DNA from: Corynebacterium aurimucosum
Lineage (GTDB): Bacteria; Actinomycetota; Actinomycetes; Mycobacteriales; Mycobacteriaceae
Direction of reading: 5' to 3'
Length of the DNA: 64,000 nt
Assembly (NCBI RefSeq): GCF_030408555.1
Contig: NZ_CP047048.1
Span: 1,054,001 to 1,118,000 of the forward strand
Part shown: piece after piece, positions 1 to 8,454 of the stretch
Numbering within the stretch: the first letter of the stretch is position 1
Layout: the number at the start of each line of letters is the position of its first letter
The notes under the pieces: model-generated
What the model was told of the DNA's origin: nothing
What the model saw: the letters and a program-made list of their open reading frames with translations, nothing else
Databases searched by the model: none
Made by a program: the position numbers and the translations under genes

Positions 1-317
1 GCGCTAAGACCTGCCCGACGGATTCTATCCAGTTTGGCCCTTACGAGGAGATGCTCGCGGCAGCGCAAGAGCGCGTGCGCGCCCTCCATGAGCAGGGGCT
101 GACCGAGGCCCGTCTCTATGGCGCCAATTCCCAGGATGGAGTTGGAGGGACCGGGTCCATATTTCTGCTCCTCGATTCACCAGAGGTCTATGGTTTGCCG
201 CCGGATCCGCGCGTGCCCACGGCGGATCTGCCGCAGATGTATAAGACTGCCGCGAAGGCAATTGGCGGCATGGCGTTAGCCGTGGCCGGGGCATTCATGT
301 TGGGAGGCCGCAAGTGA
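1..317 (+). CDS. formate dehydrogenase iron-sulfur (beta) subunit, 3' end
   Basis: Only the last 104 codons are present; the frame is open from base 3, so the gene begins left of the window. The visible start reads AKTCPTDSIQFGPYEEM, a typical last 4Fe-4S cysteine plus CPTxxIxFG segment of the FdhB/FdnH/HybA electron-transfer family. The C-terminus has one hydrophobic helix (about AIGGMALAVAGAFML) that would tether it to the membrane. Its stop overlaps the NrfD-type gene by 4 bp, so the two are co-translated. The selenocysteine genes nearby support a Sec-dependent formate dehydrogenase, but the catalytic subunit lies outside the window. Other NrfD-linked oxidoreductases are possible. Confidence 0.82.
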   Translation, partial: AKTCPTDSIQFGPYEEMLAAAQERVRALHEQGLTEARLYGANSQDGVGGTGSIFLLLDSPEVYGLPPDPRVPTADLPQMYKTAAKAIGGMALAVAGAFMLGGRK

Positions 318-1399
318 GCGAATTTGATGAGTACCGCCCGCCGCAGGAGCCTAGGCGTCGTCGCGGCGGTGGCAAGAAGCGCCGGCGTGGACGAGTCGGC
401 GCCGGCGCACAGGATGGGTCCAAAGAAGCGCGCATGGCGGAGGACTTCGAGTTCTCCTCGTATTACGGCAAGCCCGTAGTCAAGGCCCCGCCGTGGGAGT
501 GGCCAATTGGTGGCTATCTGTTCCTCGGTGGACTTTCGGGAGGCTCGGCATTACTCGCCGCTGGCGCGCAGGCTACGGGTAACGCGCCTCTCAAACGTTC
601 TACCCGATTGACGGCGTTCTCTGCGGCCTCGGTGGGCTCTGTCTTTCTGATCCTCGACCTTGGGCGCCCAGAGCGTCTTCTCAACATGTTCCGCGTTTTC
701 AAGGTGACCTCTCCGATGTCCATCGGCTCGTGGATTTTGGGCAGCTTTGCTTCTGCCGCGTCGCTGCCTGCAGTCGTCGAGGCTGATGAGCTGGTCGGCG
801 GTGTGCTGCCGAAACCGCTTCGCCGATCCCTTGATAAGGCAGCCGGCCCAGCGGGGGCCGTTGCGGGAGTTCTCGGCGGACCACTCGCTGGCTATACAGC
901 GGTGCTGTTGGCTAATACCTCTAACCCGACATGGAACGATGCGAAGAAGCACTTGCCCTATGTCTTTGTTTCCTCGGCGTCGGCCGCGGCGGCGGGTGCC
1001 GCCATGGCCTTTACCCCGGTGAAGAACGCTGGGCCTGCACGCGCCCTGGGCATCACGGCCGCAGTGAGTGACCTAGTCGCGACGCGGATCATGGAAAATC
1101 ACATGGAACCGGAACCCAGGCGGCCGCTGCATGAGGGATTGCCGGGAAAGCTCATGAAGGCTTCTGAATGGCTCATCGCCTCCGGTGGTGTGGGAACGGC
1201 CGTAGCTGCGGCGACCAAGTCACGCACCGTGTCGGTATTGTCCGGCCTTGCGCTCATGGCGGGATCTGCGTGCACCCGCTTTGGTGTGCTCAACGCGGGA
1301 CTGGAAGCGGTGAAGGACCCAGCCACCACGATTGCTCCACAGAAGCGGCGTGCTGAAGCGCGGGGTGACTACGGCACTTCCGTCGTGACGGGCGGATAA
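314..1399 (+). CDS. NrfD/PsrC-type membrane subunit of the formate dehydrogenase complex
   Basis: The 361-aa protein starts with GTG in a GTGA overlap with the upstream Fe-S subunit. About 55 N-terminal residues are Arg/Lys/Gly-rich and cytoplasmic in character. Then come PPWEWPIGGYLFLGGLSGG and LDLGRPERLLNMFRV, hallmarks of the polysulfide reductase NrfD family, and eight or more hydrophobic segments. It should pass electrons between the Fe-S subunit and the quinone pool. The basic N-terminal extension is longer than in many NrfD proteins. The electron donor (formate) is inferred from context, not from this sequence. Confidence 0.85.
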   Translation: MSEFDEYRPPQEPRRRRGGGKKRRRGRVGAGAQDGSKEARMAEDFEFSSYYGKPVVKAPPWEWPIGGYLFLGGLSGGSALLAAGAQATGNAPLKRSTRLTAFSAASVGSVFLILDLGRPERLLNMFRVFKVTSPMSIGSWILGSFASAASLPAVVEADELVGGVLPKPLRRSLDKAAGPAGAVAGVLGGPLAGYTAVLLANTSNPTWNDAKKHLPYVFVSSASAAAAGAAMAFTPVKNAGPARALGITAAVSDLVATRIMENHMEPEPRRPLHEGLPGKLMKASEWLIASGGVGTAVAAATKSRTVSVLSGLALMAGSACTRFGVLNAGLEAVKDPATTIAPQKRRAEARGDYGTSVVTGG

Positions 1400-1527
1400 G
1401 AACCCTCATTTTGTGACGGTAAAGAATTGCAAGAATGGCAAAGGGTTAGCAAAGAGATAGACCAATGTGATTGAGTAGAACGAGGTAAACATTCTCTCGT
1501 TCTCCCTAATCGTTCTGTTAAGGAATC

Positions 1528-2430
1528 ATGTCTCTCTCCTTCTCCCAGCGCATCAAGCGTTTTTCCGTTGCTCTTTCCGCAACCGCTTTGGCCTGCAGTG
1601 CCGTGACCTTCTCTACCGCTACGGCCTCCGCAGACCCGCACCGCGGCGCCGACGCCGTGTTCTTCGGTGATTCTTTCTTTGCTAACCCCGGCTACAAGCA
1701 GGTGGCTGGCGTGCGGTCCGATCTTGTGCGTGCGGGCCTCAGCAGCATCGAGGGCAGCGGCTCGGAAGCAGGCGCTCCATCACCACAAGGCTGCCCGCAA
1801 GGAAAGAAGACAGTGGCCGCGGAGTACGGCAAGATCACGGGGCGCTCGGTGGCGAACTATGCCTGTTCGGCCGCCAAGGCTAGCGGGGGCTCCTTCCGGA
1901 AGGACTTTGATCAGCAGGTCGTTGGTGCCATTGCCAATAAACACCTCACTGCCGATACCAAGAGTGTCTTTGTGCAATTCGGCGCCAATAATCTGCAGGA
2001 CATTGCTGTCTCGCAATTTAATAATGATTCCTACCGGCAGGCCATGGTGAATAACACGAATCGCATCCGTCAGGCTGCGCCGCATGCCACCATCACGTTT
2101 GTGGGGTACCCAGCTATCTCTGCCGCTAATGGCGCGATGTGCCCCGTGCGCTCTGGTACCAGCAGCGAGGTGGGTTTCAACATGGATGTGCTGGGCTTGG
2201 TTCGTTTGGGAGAGGACACCATTAACTCCGCGATGCGCACTGCGGCCTCCGCTGCTGGTGCCAATTACGTTGACCTCCGCCGCGCTTCCATCGACCACAA
2301 CATGTGTGCTCCGGACTCTATTCGCTGGGTATCCGGCATCAGCGAGAAGTCCGTGACACACAATTTGTCCAATCACCTCACGCATGCCGGAGTCGATGGC
2401 GTCGCGCGCATTCTGAGCGCGCGTTCCTAA
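1528..2430 (+). CDS. secreted SGNH/GDSL-family hydrolase
   Basis: A 300-aa exported esterase or lipase-like protein. Residues 1-35 form a signal peptide (RIKRF, hydrophobic stretch, cleavage near ASA-D). The catalytic serine lies in FFGDSFF (about S49), block III appears as FGANNLQD, and the C-terminal histidine block as SNHLTHAG. Several cysteines suggest disulfides outside the cell. AAGGA lies just upstream of the ATG. The substrate is unknown; related corynebacterial enzymes are secreted esterases. Its TAA overlaps the stop of convergent selD by two bases, so the two transcripts meet end to end with no spacer. Confidence 0.8.
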   Translation: MSLSFSQRIKRFSVALSATALACSAVTFSTATASADPHRGADAVFFGDSFFANPGYKQVAGVRSDLVRAGLSSIEGSGSEAGAPSPQGCPQGKKTVAAEYGKITGRSVANYACSAAKASGGSFRKDFDQQVVGAIANKHLTADTKSVFVQFGANNLQDIAVSQFNNDSYRQAMVNNTNRIRQAAPHATITFVGYPAISAANGAMCPVRSGTSSEVGFNMDVLGLVRLGEDTINSAMRTAASAAGANYVDLRRASIDHNMCAPDSIRWVSGISEKSVTHNLSNHLTHAGVDGVARILSARS

Positions 2431-3407
2431 GCAGAGATAGAAATCCGCGCCTCACCCGGCACGGTCCGCCCGATAACTGGGTAGCCGGGTACCTCGCCGA
2501 TGAGGAGGAGGCCACCGGAGGTTTGGGCATCGGCGAGGAAGACCAGGTCCTCTTCGCTCAAGTCCGAATCGAGGTGGGGGCGGACCCAATCTAGATTGCG
2601 GCGCGAGCCGCCCGGGATGAAGCCCTCCGCCAGGGCTTCCTTGGCGCCGTTCACCGCAGGAACAGCGGAGAAGTCGAGCTCGGCGCCGATACCGGAGGCA
2701 CGGCACATCTTGTAGAGGTGGCCCAAAAGACCAAACCCGGTGACGTCGGTTGCTGCACGCACTCCTGCCTCCACCGCTGCCGCAGCTGCATCGCGGTTGA
2801 GCGTGGTCATGGAATCTACCGCGGCCTGAGAAACCTCACCGGTGGCCTTGTGCTTATTGTTGAGGATGCCCACACCAATCGGCTTGGTCAGCGTGATGGG
2901 AAGACCAGCCTCGGCGGCGTCATTGCGCATAATCTTGTCGGGGTGGACGGTGCCCGTGGCAGCCAAACCATAGGTGGGCTCCGGGGCGGTGATGGAGTGC
3001 CCGCCAGTAATCGAGATCCCTGCTTGGCTGGCCACATCCATGCCACCGCGCAGGACCTCGCGCAATATATCGAGGCTGAGCTTTTCGCGCGGCCAGCCCA
3101 CGAGGTTGATGGCGGTGATGGGCGTGCCGCCCATGGCGTAGACGTCGGAAAGCGCATTAGCTGCTGCCACCCGGCCCCAGTCATAGGGGTCGTTGAGCAT
3201 CGGGGTGAAGAAGTCCGCGGTGGAGATGACCGCCAGGCCGTCCTGGATGCGTACGGCGGCGGCATCGTCGCCGTCGTCAAGCCCCACCAGCACGTTGGGG
3301 TCCGCGGTGCCTACCAGGCCCGCCACAGCAGATTCGAGCTCACCCGGGGGAATCTTGCAAGCACAACCGCCACCGGCGGCAAAGGACGTAAGTTTAATGT
3401 CAGTCAT
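2427..3407 (-). CDS. selD: selenide, water dikinase (selenophosphate synthase)
   Basis: SelD makes selenophosphate from selenide and ATP, the Se donor for Sec-tRNA and for 2-selenouridine. The 326-aa protein has the N-terminal catalytic motif as GGGCACKI; the first Cys and the Lys match E. coli C17 and K20, and the enzyme uses Cys rather than Sec. It also has the PurM/AIRS-fold motifs LVGLDDGDDAAA, DFFTPMLNDPYDWGRVAAANALSDVYAMGG and TGGHS. It is divergent from selC-selA-selB, and the 35-bp gap before selC must hold promoters for both. C-terminal end is slightly short, finishing on the neighbour's stop codon. Confidence 0.95.
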   Translation of the reverse strand: MTDIKLTSFAAGGGCACKIPPGELESAVAGLVGTADPNVLVGLDDGDDAAAVRIQDGLAVISTADFFTPMLNDPYDWGRVAAANALSDVYAMGGTPITAINLVGWPREKLSLDILREVLRGGMDVASQAGISITGGHSITAPEPTYGLAATGTVHPDKIMRNDAAEAGLPITLTKPIGVGILNNKHKATGEVSQAAVDSMTTLNRDAAAAAVEAGVRAATDVTGFGLLGHLYKMCRASGIGAELDFSAVPAVNGAKEALAEGFIPGGSRRNLDWVRPHLDSDLSEEDLVFLADAQTSGGLLLIGEVPGYPVIGRTVPGEARISISA

Positions 3408-3442
3408 AAGTACTACTTTAGCCCCGTGTAAGGTGAGCAGAC

Positions 3443-3537
3443 GGAGGCGTACGTGTCCTGGTGGGCGCCCCGGTCTTCAAAACCGGTGAGGCCGAGTATC
3501 TCGGTCTGGCAGGTTCGATTCCTGTCCGTCTCCGCCA
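3443..3537 (+). tRNA. selC: tRNA-Sec (anticodon UCA)
   Basis: A 95-nt tRNA with the features of bacterial tRNA-Sec. The acceptor stem is 8 nt (GGAGGCGU against CCGUCUCC; seven pairs including one G-U, the eighth is a U-C mismatch). The D stem is 6 bp (GUGUCC/GGGCGC). The anticodon arm is CCGGU-CUUCAAA-ACCGG with anticodon UCA at 3477-3479. A long variable arm GGCCGAG-UAU-CUCGGUC follows, then T arm GCAGG/CCUGU, discriminator G, and encoded CCA at 3535-3537. It sits 24 nt upstream of the selA start. Confidence 0.96.
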
Positions 3538-3561
3538 TGAGCGCAGCTAGGAGGAACTTTG

Positions 3562-4845
3562 ATGACTGACCCCCGCCGCTTCATCCCGAAGATGGATGAG
3601 ATCCTCCAGTACCCGGCAGTGCGCACTGCGCAGGAGCGCAGTGCACCCCATAAGGTGCGCGCGATCATCGACGCCGTGCTTGCCGACGCCCGCTCCGGAT
3701 CCCTCGACCCCACCCGCTTTCAGCAGGAGCTGGCCGACAGACTCGAAAGCGCACAGCCCTATTCCTTGCGCCGCGTCATCAATGCCACCGGTGTGATCAT
3801 CCACACGAACTTGGGTAGGGCGCCATTGCCACCAGCCGCGGTGGACGCGCTCGCAGCCGCAGCCGGCTATACGGACGTTGAGATGGACTTAGACAGCGGT
3901 CAGCGCTCGCGGGATAGGGGACGCGGCGCGGTCGAGGCTGTCCTGGCCGCCTGTCCCGGCGCGGAGGACGCGCTGGTGGTTAACAATGGAGCATCCGCGC
4001 TGCTGCTGGCGACCGCCGCCCTGGCCCCCGGCAAGGAGGTCATCATTTCCCGTGGCGAACTTATTGAGATTGGTGCGGGCTTCCGTCTGCCGGAGCTCAT
4101 CGAGTCCACGGCCACCCGCTTGCGTGAGGTTGGCGCGACGAACCGAACTCACCTGGCGGACTATGAGCGGGCCTTGGGGGAGAACACCGGGGCGATACTC
4201 AAGGTGCATCCCTCCAACTTTGTGATCAGTGGCTTCACGTCTTCTGTGTCGGTTGCTGAGTTGCGTGCGCTTACGGATGTGCCACTCATCGTGGATATCG
4301 GATCCGGGTTGCTCACCCCCGATGCGGTGCTGCCTGAGGAACCCTCGGCCAGCGAGGCTCTTCGAGATGGCGCAGACGTGGTGCTCTTTTCGGGGGATAA
4401 GCTTCTCGGCGGACCGCAAGCCGGCGTGCTGGTGGGAAAGAAGGAAGCGATCGCCGCGTGTAAGAAACATCCGCTGGCGAGGGCGGTGCGCATCGATAAG
4501 CTGCGGCTCAACGCCCTTGAGGCCTCCCTTGCCGCTCCTTCCAATGCCGTGCAGAATGCGCTGCACATCGACGCTCAGCGCCACCGCGAGCGCACCGAGA
4601 AGGTCGCTGCGGCGGTAGGCGGCGTGGTTGTCGAGCATGCCGGGCGTGTTGGTGGCGGCGGGGCGCCCGAGGTACCGCTGCCAGGCTGGGCTGTGGCGTT
4701 GCCAGAAGAGCTGGCCCGTCCGCTGCGGTTGGGCGAGCCTCCTGTGGTGGCGCGCGTGAACCAGGGCCGCTGCCTGGTGGATGTGCGCTGCGTGCCGGAG
4801 TCGCAGGACGCGGAGCTTATTGCTGCGATTCAGGCGGTGATGTAG
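3562..4845 (+). CDS. selA: L-seryl-tRNA(Sec) selenium transferase
   Basis: SelA converts Ser-tRNA(Sec) to Sec-tRNA(Sec) with selenophosphate, using PLP. The 427-aa protein shows the N-terminal SelA domain (RRVINATGVIIHTNLGRAPL, residues about 75-94) and the PLP-lysine segment FSGDKLLGGPQAGVLVG near residue 280. I take the ATG at 3562, because AGGAGG (3549-3554) ends 7 nt upstream; a TTG one codon earlier is possible but less well placed. The stop is directly followed by the selB GTG, so the pair is translationally coupled. Confidence 0.96.
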   Translation: MTDPRRFIPKMDEILQYPAVRTAQERSAPHKVRAIIDAVLADARSGSLDPTRFQQELADRLESAQPYSLRRVINATGVIIHTNLGRAPLPPAAVDALAAAAGYTDVEMDLDSGQRSRDRGRGAVEAVLAACPGAEDALVVNNGASALLLATAALAPGKEVIISRGELIEIGAGFRLPELIESTATRLREVGATNRTHLADYERALGENTGAILKVHPSNFVISGFTSSVSVAELRALTDVPLIVDIGSGLLTPDAVLPEEPSASEALRDGADVVLFSGDKLLGGPQAGVLVGKKEAIAACKKHPLARAVRIDKLRLNALEASLAAPSNAVQNALHIDAQRHRERTEKVAAAVGGVVVEHAGRVGGGGAPEVPLPGWAVALPEELARPLRLGEPPVVARVNQGRCLVDVRCVPESQDAELIAAIQAVM

Positions 4846-6636
4846 GTGTACGTTGTGGCCACCGCCGGCCATGTCGACCACGGCAAGTCGAGCCTAGTCA
4901 AGGCGCTGACGGGAATGGAGCCGGACCGCTGGGAAGAAGAGAAGCGGCGCGGCCTGACCATTGACTTGGGCTTCGTGTGGACGAAGCTTGACTCCGGCGC
5001 CGATGTGGCTTTTGTCGATGTGCCGGGGCATGAGAAGTTCCTGGGCAACATGCTGGTCGGGGTGGGGCCCGCGCCGGTGGTGCTCTTTGTGGTGGCGGCC
5101 GATGAAGGCTGGCAAGCGCAGTCTACTGACCACCGGGATGCCCTGCGCGCCGTGGGAATCGAGCACGGAGTGGTGGCGCTGAGCCGCGCGGACAGGGCAG
5201 ATGCCGCCCGCCGCGCTGAGGTAGTCGCGCAGGTTGAGACAGAGCTGGCTGGAACAGCGCTTGCCGACGCTCCCATCGTCGACGTCTCCGCAAAGACCGG
5301 CGAGGGCGTGGGGACATTACGCACTGAGTTGGACCAGGTACTCGCCGCTATGCCCGCGCCTGATCCCCAGGCGCGCGTGCGGTTGTGGGTCGATCGCGGC
5401 TTTAGCGTGAAGGGTGCGGGCACCGTGGTGACAGGAACGCTGGCGGCGGGGACTGTCTCGGTGGGGGATGAGTTGGAGCTTCATGGGCAACGCGTGACGG
5501 TGCGCGGAGTGCACAGTGAAAACAAGTCGGTGGATAGCGCCGGTCCAGTCACGCGCGTGGCCCTCAACCTTCGCGGGGTGGCCGCCGACCAGGTTCATCG
5601 CGGGGATGCACTGCTGAGCCCTGGGGGCTGGCGGGCGCTCGAAACCGTGGATATTCGCCGCACCTTTGGTACTGAGATGGCTGAGCTTCCCCAGAACCTC
5701 GTGGTGCACATCGGCACCGCGGGCGTTGGTGCCCGTCTGCGGCCATTAGGAGGTGAGTTCGCGAGGTTGACACTGGAAAGCCCGCTATCTCTCACGCTGC
5801 TTGATAGGTTCGTGGTGCGCAGCCCCGGCGGGCGACATGTAGCGGCAGGCTTCGAAGTCGTGGACATGCACCCGGCCGCGCTGAGTAGGCGCGGTGCAGC
5901 GAAGAAGCGCGCAGCTGAGCTAGAAGCCTTAGAGCCGACCAACCCGTCCGAGTGGCTCAAGCGCTGCGGCTACGCTTCGCGCGACGACCTCCTGCGCGAT
6001 GGCTTTTCGGTGGAGGAAAAGCCGGCAGGGGTCATTGTTTTCCGCGAGTGGTGGATTGCCGCCCGCCAGGTAACCGCGTGGAAGAATGCCCTCGTTGAGG
6101 CAGTGGAAGCACATGCTGCGGCGAACCCGCTGTCCCCGGGGCTGACGAAGGCAGCGGCCATGGACGCGCTGAACCTATCGGAGCCGGCCCTGCTGGGGTT
6201 GGCGGTAGCGGCAGCCAAGCTCGAATCAGTAGATGGTGTGCTGCGCGTTCCCGGCAAGACCGTCGACCTTGGCCCTGCGGAGAAGGCAGTAGCTGAGCTC
6301 GAACAACGCCTGCGCGCTGAGCCCTTCGCTGCCCCGGAGGCAGAAGACCTCAAGGAATTGGGACTGGGCCCCAAGGAGCTCGCCGCCGCCGAGCGCGCCG
6401 GGCGCCTGCTCCGCCTGGCCAAGGGCGTTGTGCTTCTGCCTTCAGCTCCGCGTGCGGCTTTCGATGTGGCGGCACAGTTGGAACAGCCCTTCACCCTCTC
6501 GGCGGCACGTCAGGCCCTGGGCACGACGCGCCGGGTTGCTGTCCCACTGTTGGAGCACCTCGATGCCACCGGCGCGACCCGCCTAGTCGAAGGCAAACGC
6601 TTCGTGTGTGGGCCAAGGGAAAGAGCACCAAAGTAA
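4846..6636 (+). CDS. selB: selenocysteine-specific elongation factor
   Basis: SelB carries Sec-tRNA(Sec) to UGA codons next to a SECIS hairpin. The 596-aa protein has an EF-Tu-like GTPase domain: P-loop AGHVDHGKSSLVKAL at residues 7-21, DVPGHEKFLGNML as G3, and ALSRADRAD in place of NKxD. Two beta-barrel domains follow, then a C-terminal part made of winged-helix repeats (about 360-596) that reads the mRNA hairpin. The GTG start abuts the selA stop with no gap. Length and order agree with actinobacterial SelB. Confidence 0.95.
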   Translation: MYVVATAGHVDHGKSSLVKALTGMEPDRWEEEKRRGLTIDLGFVWTKLDSGADVAFVDVPGHEKFLGNMLVGVGPAPVVLFVVAADEGWQAQSTDHRDALRAVGIEHGVVALSRADRADAARRAEVVAQVETELAGTALADAPIVDVSAKTGEGVGTLRTELDQVLAAMPAPDPQARVRLWVDRGFSVKGAGTVVTGTLAAGTVSVGDELELHGQRVTVRGVHSENKSVDSAGPVTRVALNLRGVAADQVHRGDALLSPGGWRALETVDIRRTFGTEMAELPQNLVVHIGTAGVGARLRPLGGEFARLTLESPLSLTLLDRFVVRSPGGRHVAAGFEVVDMHPAALSRRGAAKKRAAELEALEPTNPSEWLKRCGYASRDDLLRDGFSVEEKPAGVIVFREWWIAARQVTAWKNALVEAVEAHAAANPLSPGLTKAAAMDALNLSEPALLGLAVAAAKLESVDGVLRVPGKTVDLGPAEKAVAELEQRLRAEPFAAPEAEDLKELGLGPKELAAAERAGRLLRLAKGVVLLPSAPRAAFDVAAQLEQPFTLSAARQALGTTRRVAVPLLEHLDATGATRLVEGKRFVCGPRERAPK

Positions 6637-6707
6637 AGGCACCATTTGCGGGCGGGTTTCAGAGAAATCCCAGGTCAATGAATTAGTGTAAGCGCATAAG
6701 GTGCCAG

Positions 6708-7574
6708 TTAAAAGGTGTCTTTAGGGGACGTGAAGGTACGCGAGCCGGTGGGCAGTGGTGAGGCAAGGGGATCCGCAGGCGTGGTGAACTCCCAGTCGGC
6801 ATCAGGGTCGAGTGCCGGCGGGATGGCGGGATTGTTTGGGTCGAGCGGCAGCGGCGGGACCACAGGTGCGAAGAGCTCGGCAGACTGAGCCGGGGCAGCA
6901 GCGTCTTCGGGGGCGAGGGGAAGGTCCACTGCGATGCGCCCCGCGGCAGCATAAGCCCGAGCGACCAGGGAAGCACCTGATTGGGAGGCGGCCGCGAATG
7001 CGGTGGCCAGCGCCGGGGTATCGGAGAGTTCCCCGCACGGGCCGAGGACGAGGTTGTCGTGGGTGGCGAGGACGGTGTCGTCGAGAAGCGCAAGCGTCAC
7101 GAAGAGCTGTTCGGTTCCCATCTCGCGCAGCTGATGTGTAGTGAGCTCTCCCTCCGCGACACGAACGAGAGCGCCGTGCCCACCGCTGAGCAGGGCAGTA
7201 CCCGCTGGCTGATTGTTCGCGGGAATCATCCACGGGTCGAGCCCCAGAGCAACGGCCACCTCCACCTCACCGTCCACGATCTCGACGGTCGCATGTGTTG
7301 CTGCATTCATCGCCGCTGTGCGCAGCCGGTTCAGCGCTGGATACTCAGCGGACTCTTCGTCATCGAGCGCACCGAGAAAACCGAAATCCGAGCGGACGCG
7401 CCAGCCACCCGTAGTGGGGTCGGGGAGCAAGGACACGTCGACGAGCGCAGGCTGCTGCGCCAACCCCGGAATGCTCAACGCGGTAGAAAAGTTGACGTGC
7501 TCAAGAATCGCGACGTGCTCGACACCAAAATAAGACGGAGCCAGCGGATACAGCACCATGGTTGCGACAGTCAC
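6708..7574 (-). CDS. conserved hypothetical protein, function unknown
   Basis: A 288-aa soluble protein, acidic and rich in Ala, Leu and Pro. I see no signal peptide, membrane helix or catalytic motif. The last 75 residues (from about VDLPLAPEDAAAPAQ) are Pro/Ala/Asp-rich and probably disordered. Starts: GTG at 7574, or ATG at 7559 with AGGTGA 11 nt upstream. It is transcribed divergently from the ZIP transporter. I do not recognise its family and infer no function. Confidence 0.6.
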   Translation of the reverse strand: MTVATMVLYPLAPSYFGVEHVAILEHVNFSTALSIPGLAQQPALVDVSLLPDPTTGGWRVRSDFGFLGALDDEESAEYPALNRLRTAAMNAATHATVEIVDGEVEVAVALGLDPWMIPANNQPAGTALLSGGHGALVRVAEGELTTHQLREMGTEQLFVTLALLDDTVLATHDNLVLGPCGELSDTPALATAFAAASQSGASLVARAYAAAGRIAVDLPLAPEDAAAPAQSAELFAPVVPPLPLDPNNPAIPPALDPDADWEFTTPADPLASPLPTGSRTFTSPKDTF

Positions 7575-7653
7575 CTCGTGAGTCAGATGGGAAGCGATGG
7601 ACTCCTTCCAAGCTTACGCAGAGGCCGGGTTAGACACGCTATAGTTTCCCACT

Positions 7654-8451
7654 ATGGACTTAGCTACCATTGCCTTCGCTTTCAGCCTTGTGCTGCTGTC
7701 GGGCTTGTCGACGTCCATCGGAGGCGCCCTGGCCGTCGGAAAGCGGGAGCCAGGCCCGAAGTTCATGGCCACTGCTTTGGGGCTGTCTGCGGGCGTAATG
7801 CTCTACGTCTCCTTCATGGAAATCCTGCCGGAGGCCCTGAAGAAGCTAGAAAGCACCCTCGGGGACGAGGCGCGCGCCACCTGGACGATGATGGCGGCAT
7901 TCTTCGCGGGTATTGCGATCATTGCCATCATTGACCGCCTTGTGCCCGAGGAGATTAACCCGCACGAGCCGGCCACCACCGAGGAGGACGCGCGGCGCAA
8001 ACGGCTGATGAAGACCGGCATCTTTACCGCCTTCGCGCTGGCCATCCACAACTTCCCGGAAGGCTTTGCCACGTTTCTCTCAGGCCTCGAAGCCCCGGAG
8101 ATCGCTATCCCCGTTGCCGTGGCTATTGCCATTCACAACATCCCCGAGGGCATTGCGGTAGCGGTACCTTTGCGCAGTGCAACGGGCTCACGCAAGAAAG
8201 CCTTCTGGTGGGCCACGCTATCTGGCTTGGCAGAGCCCCTCGGCGCCCTCATTGGCTTCGCGCTGCTGATGCCATTTATCGGGCCGATGACTTTCGGTAT
8301 CTGCTTTGCCGTCATCGCCGGCATCATGGTGTTCATCTCCTTGGATGAGCTTTTGCCCACGGCGGAGGAGACCGGAGAACACCACTGTGCCATCTACGGA
8401 CTGATCGCCGGGATGGCGGTCATGGCCGTCTCCCTCGCGCTGTTTATCTAA
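7654..8451 (+). CDS. zupT: ZIP-family divalent metal transporter (ZupT-like)
   Basis: A 265-aa membrane protein with about eight hydrophobic helices. It carries the two ZIP metal-site motifs in consecutive helices, AIHNFPEGFATF (about residues 132-143) and AIHNIPEGIAVAVPL (about 161-175), plus the FMEILPEAL segment. These match bacterial ZupT, which imports Zn2+ and other divalent ions such as Fe2+ and Mn2+. The loop between helices III and IV is short and charged (EEDARRKRL). No Zur-type operator was obvious in the 79 bp upstream. Metal preference cannot be read from sequence. Confidence 0.85.
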   Translation: MDLATIAFAFSLVLLSGLSTSIGGALAVGKREPGPKFMATALGLSAGVMLYVSFMEILPEALKKLESTLGDEARATWTMMAAFFAGIAIIAIIDRLVPEEINPHEPATTEEDARRKRLMKTGIFTAFALAIHNFPEGFATFLSGLEAPEIAIPVAVAIAIHNIPEGIAVAVPLRSATGSRKKAFWWATLSGLAEPLGALIGFALLMPFIGPMTFGICFAVIAGIMVFISLDELLPTAEETGEHHCAIYGLIAGMAVMAVSLALFI

Positions 8452-8454
8452 GGT

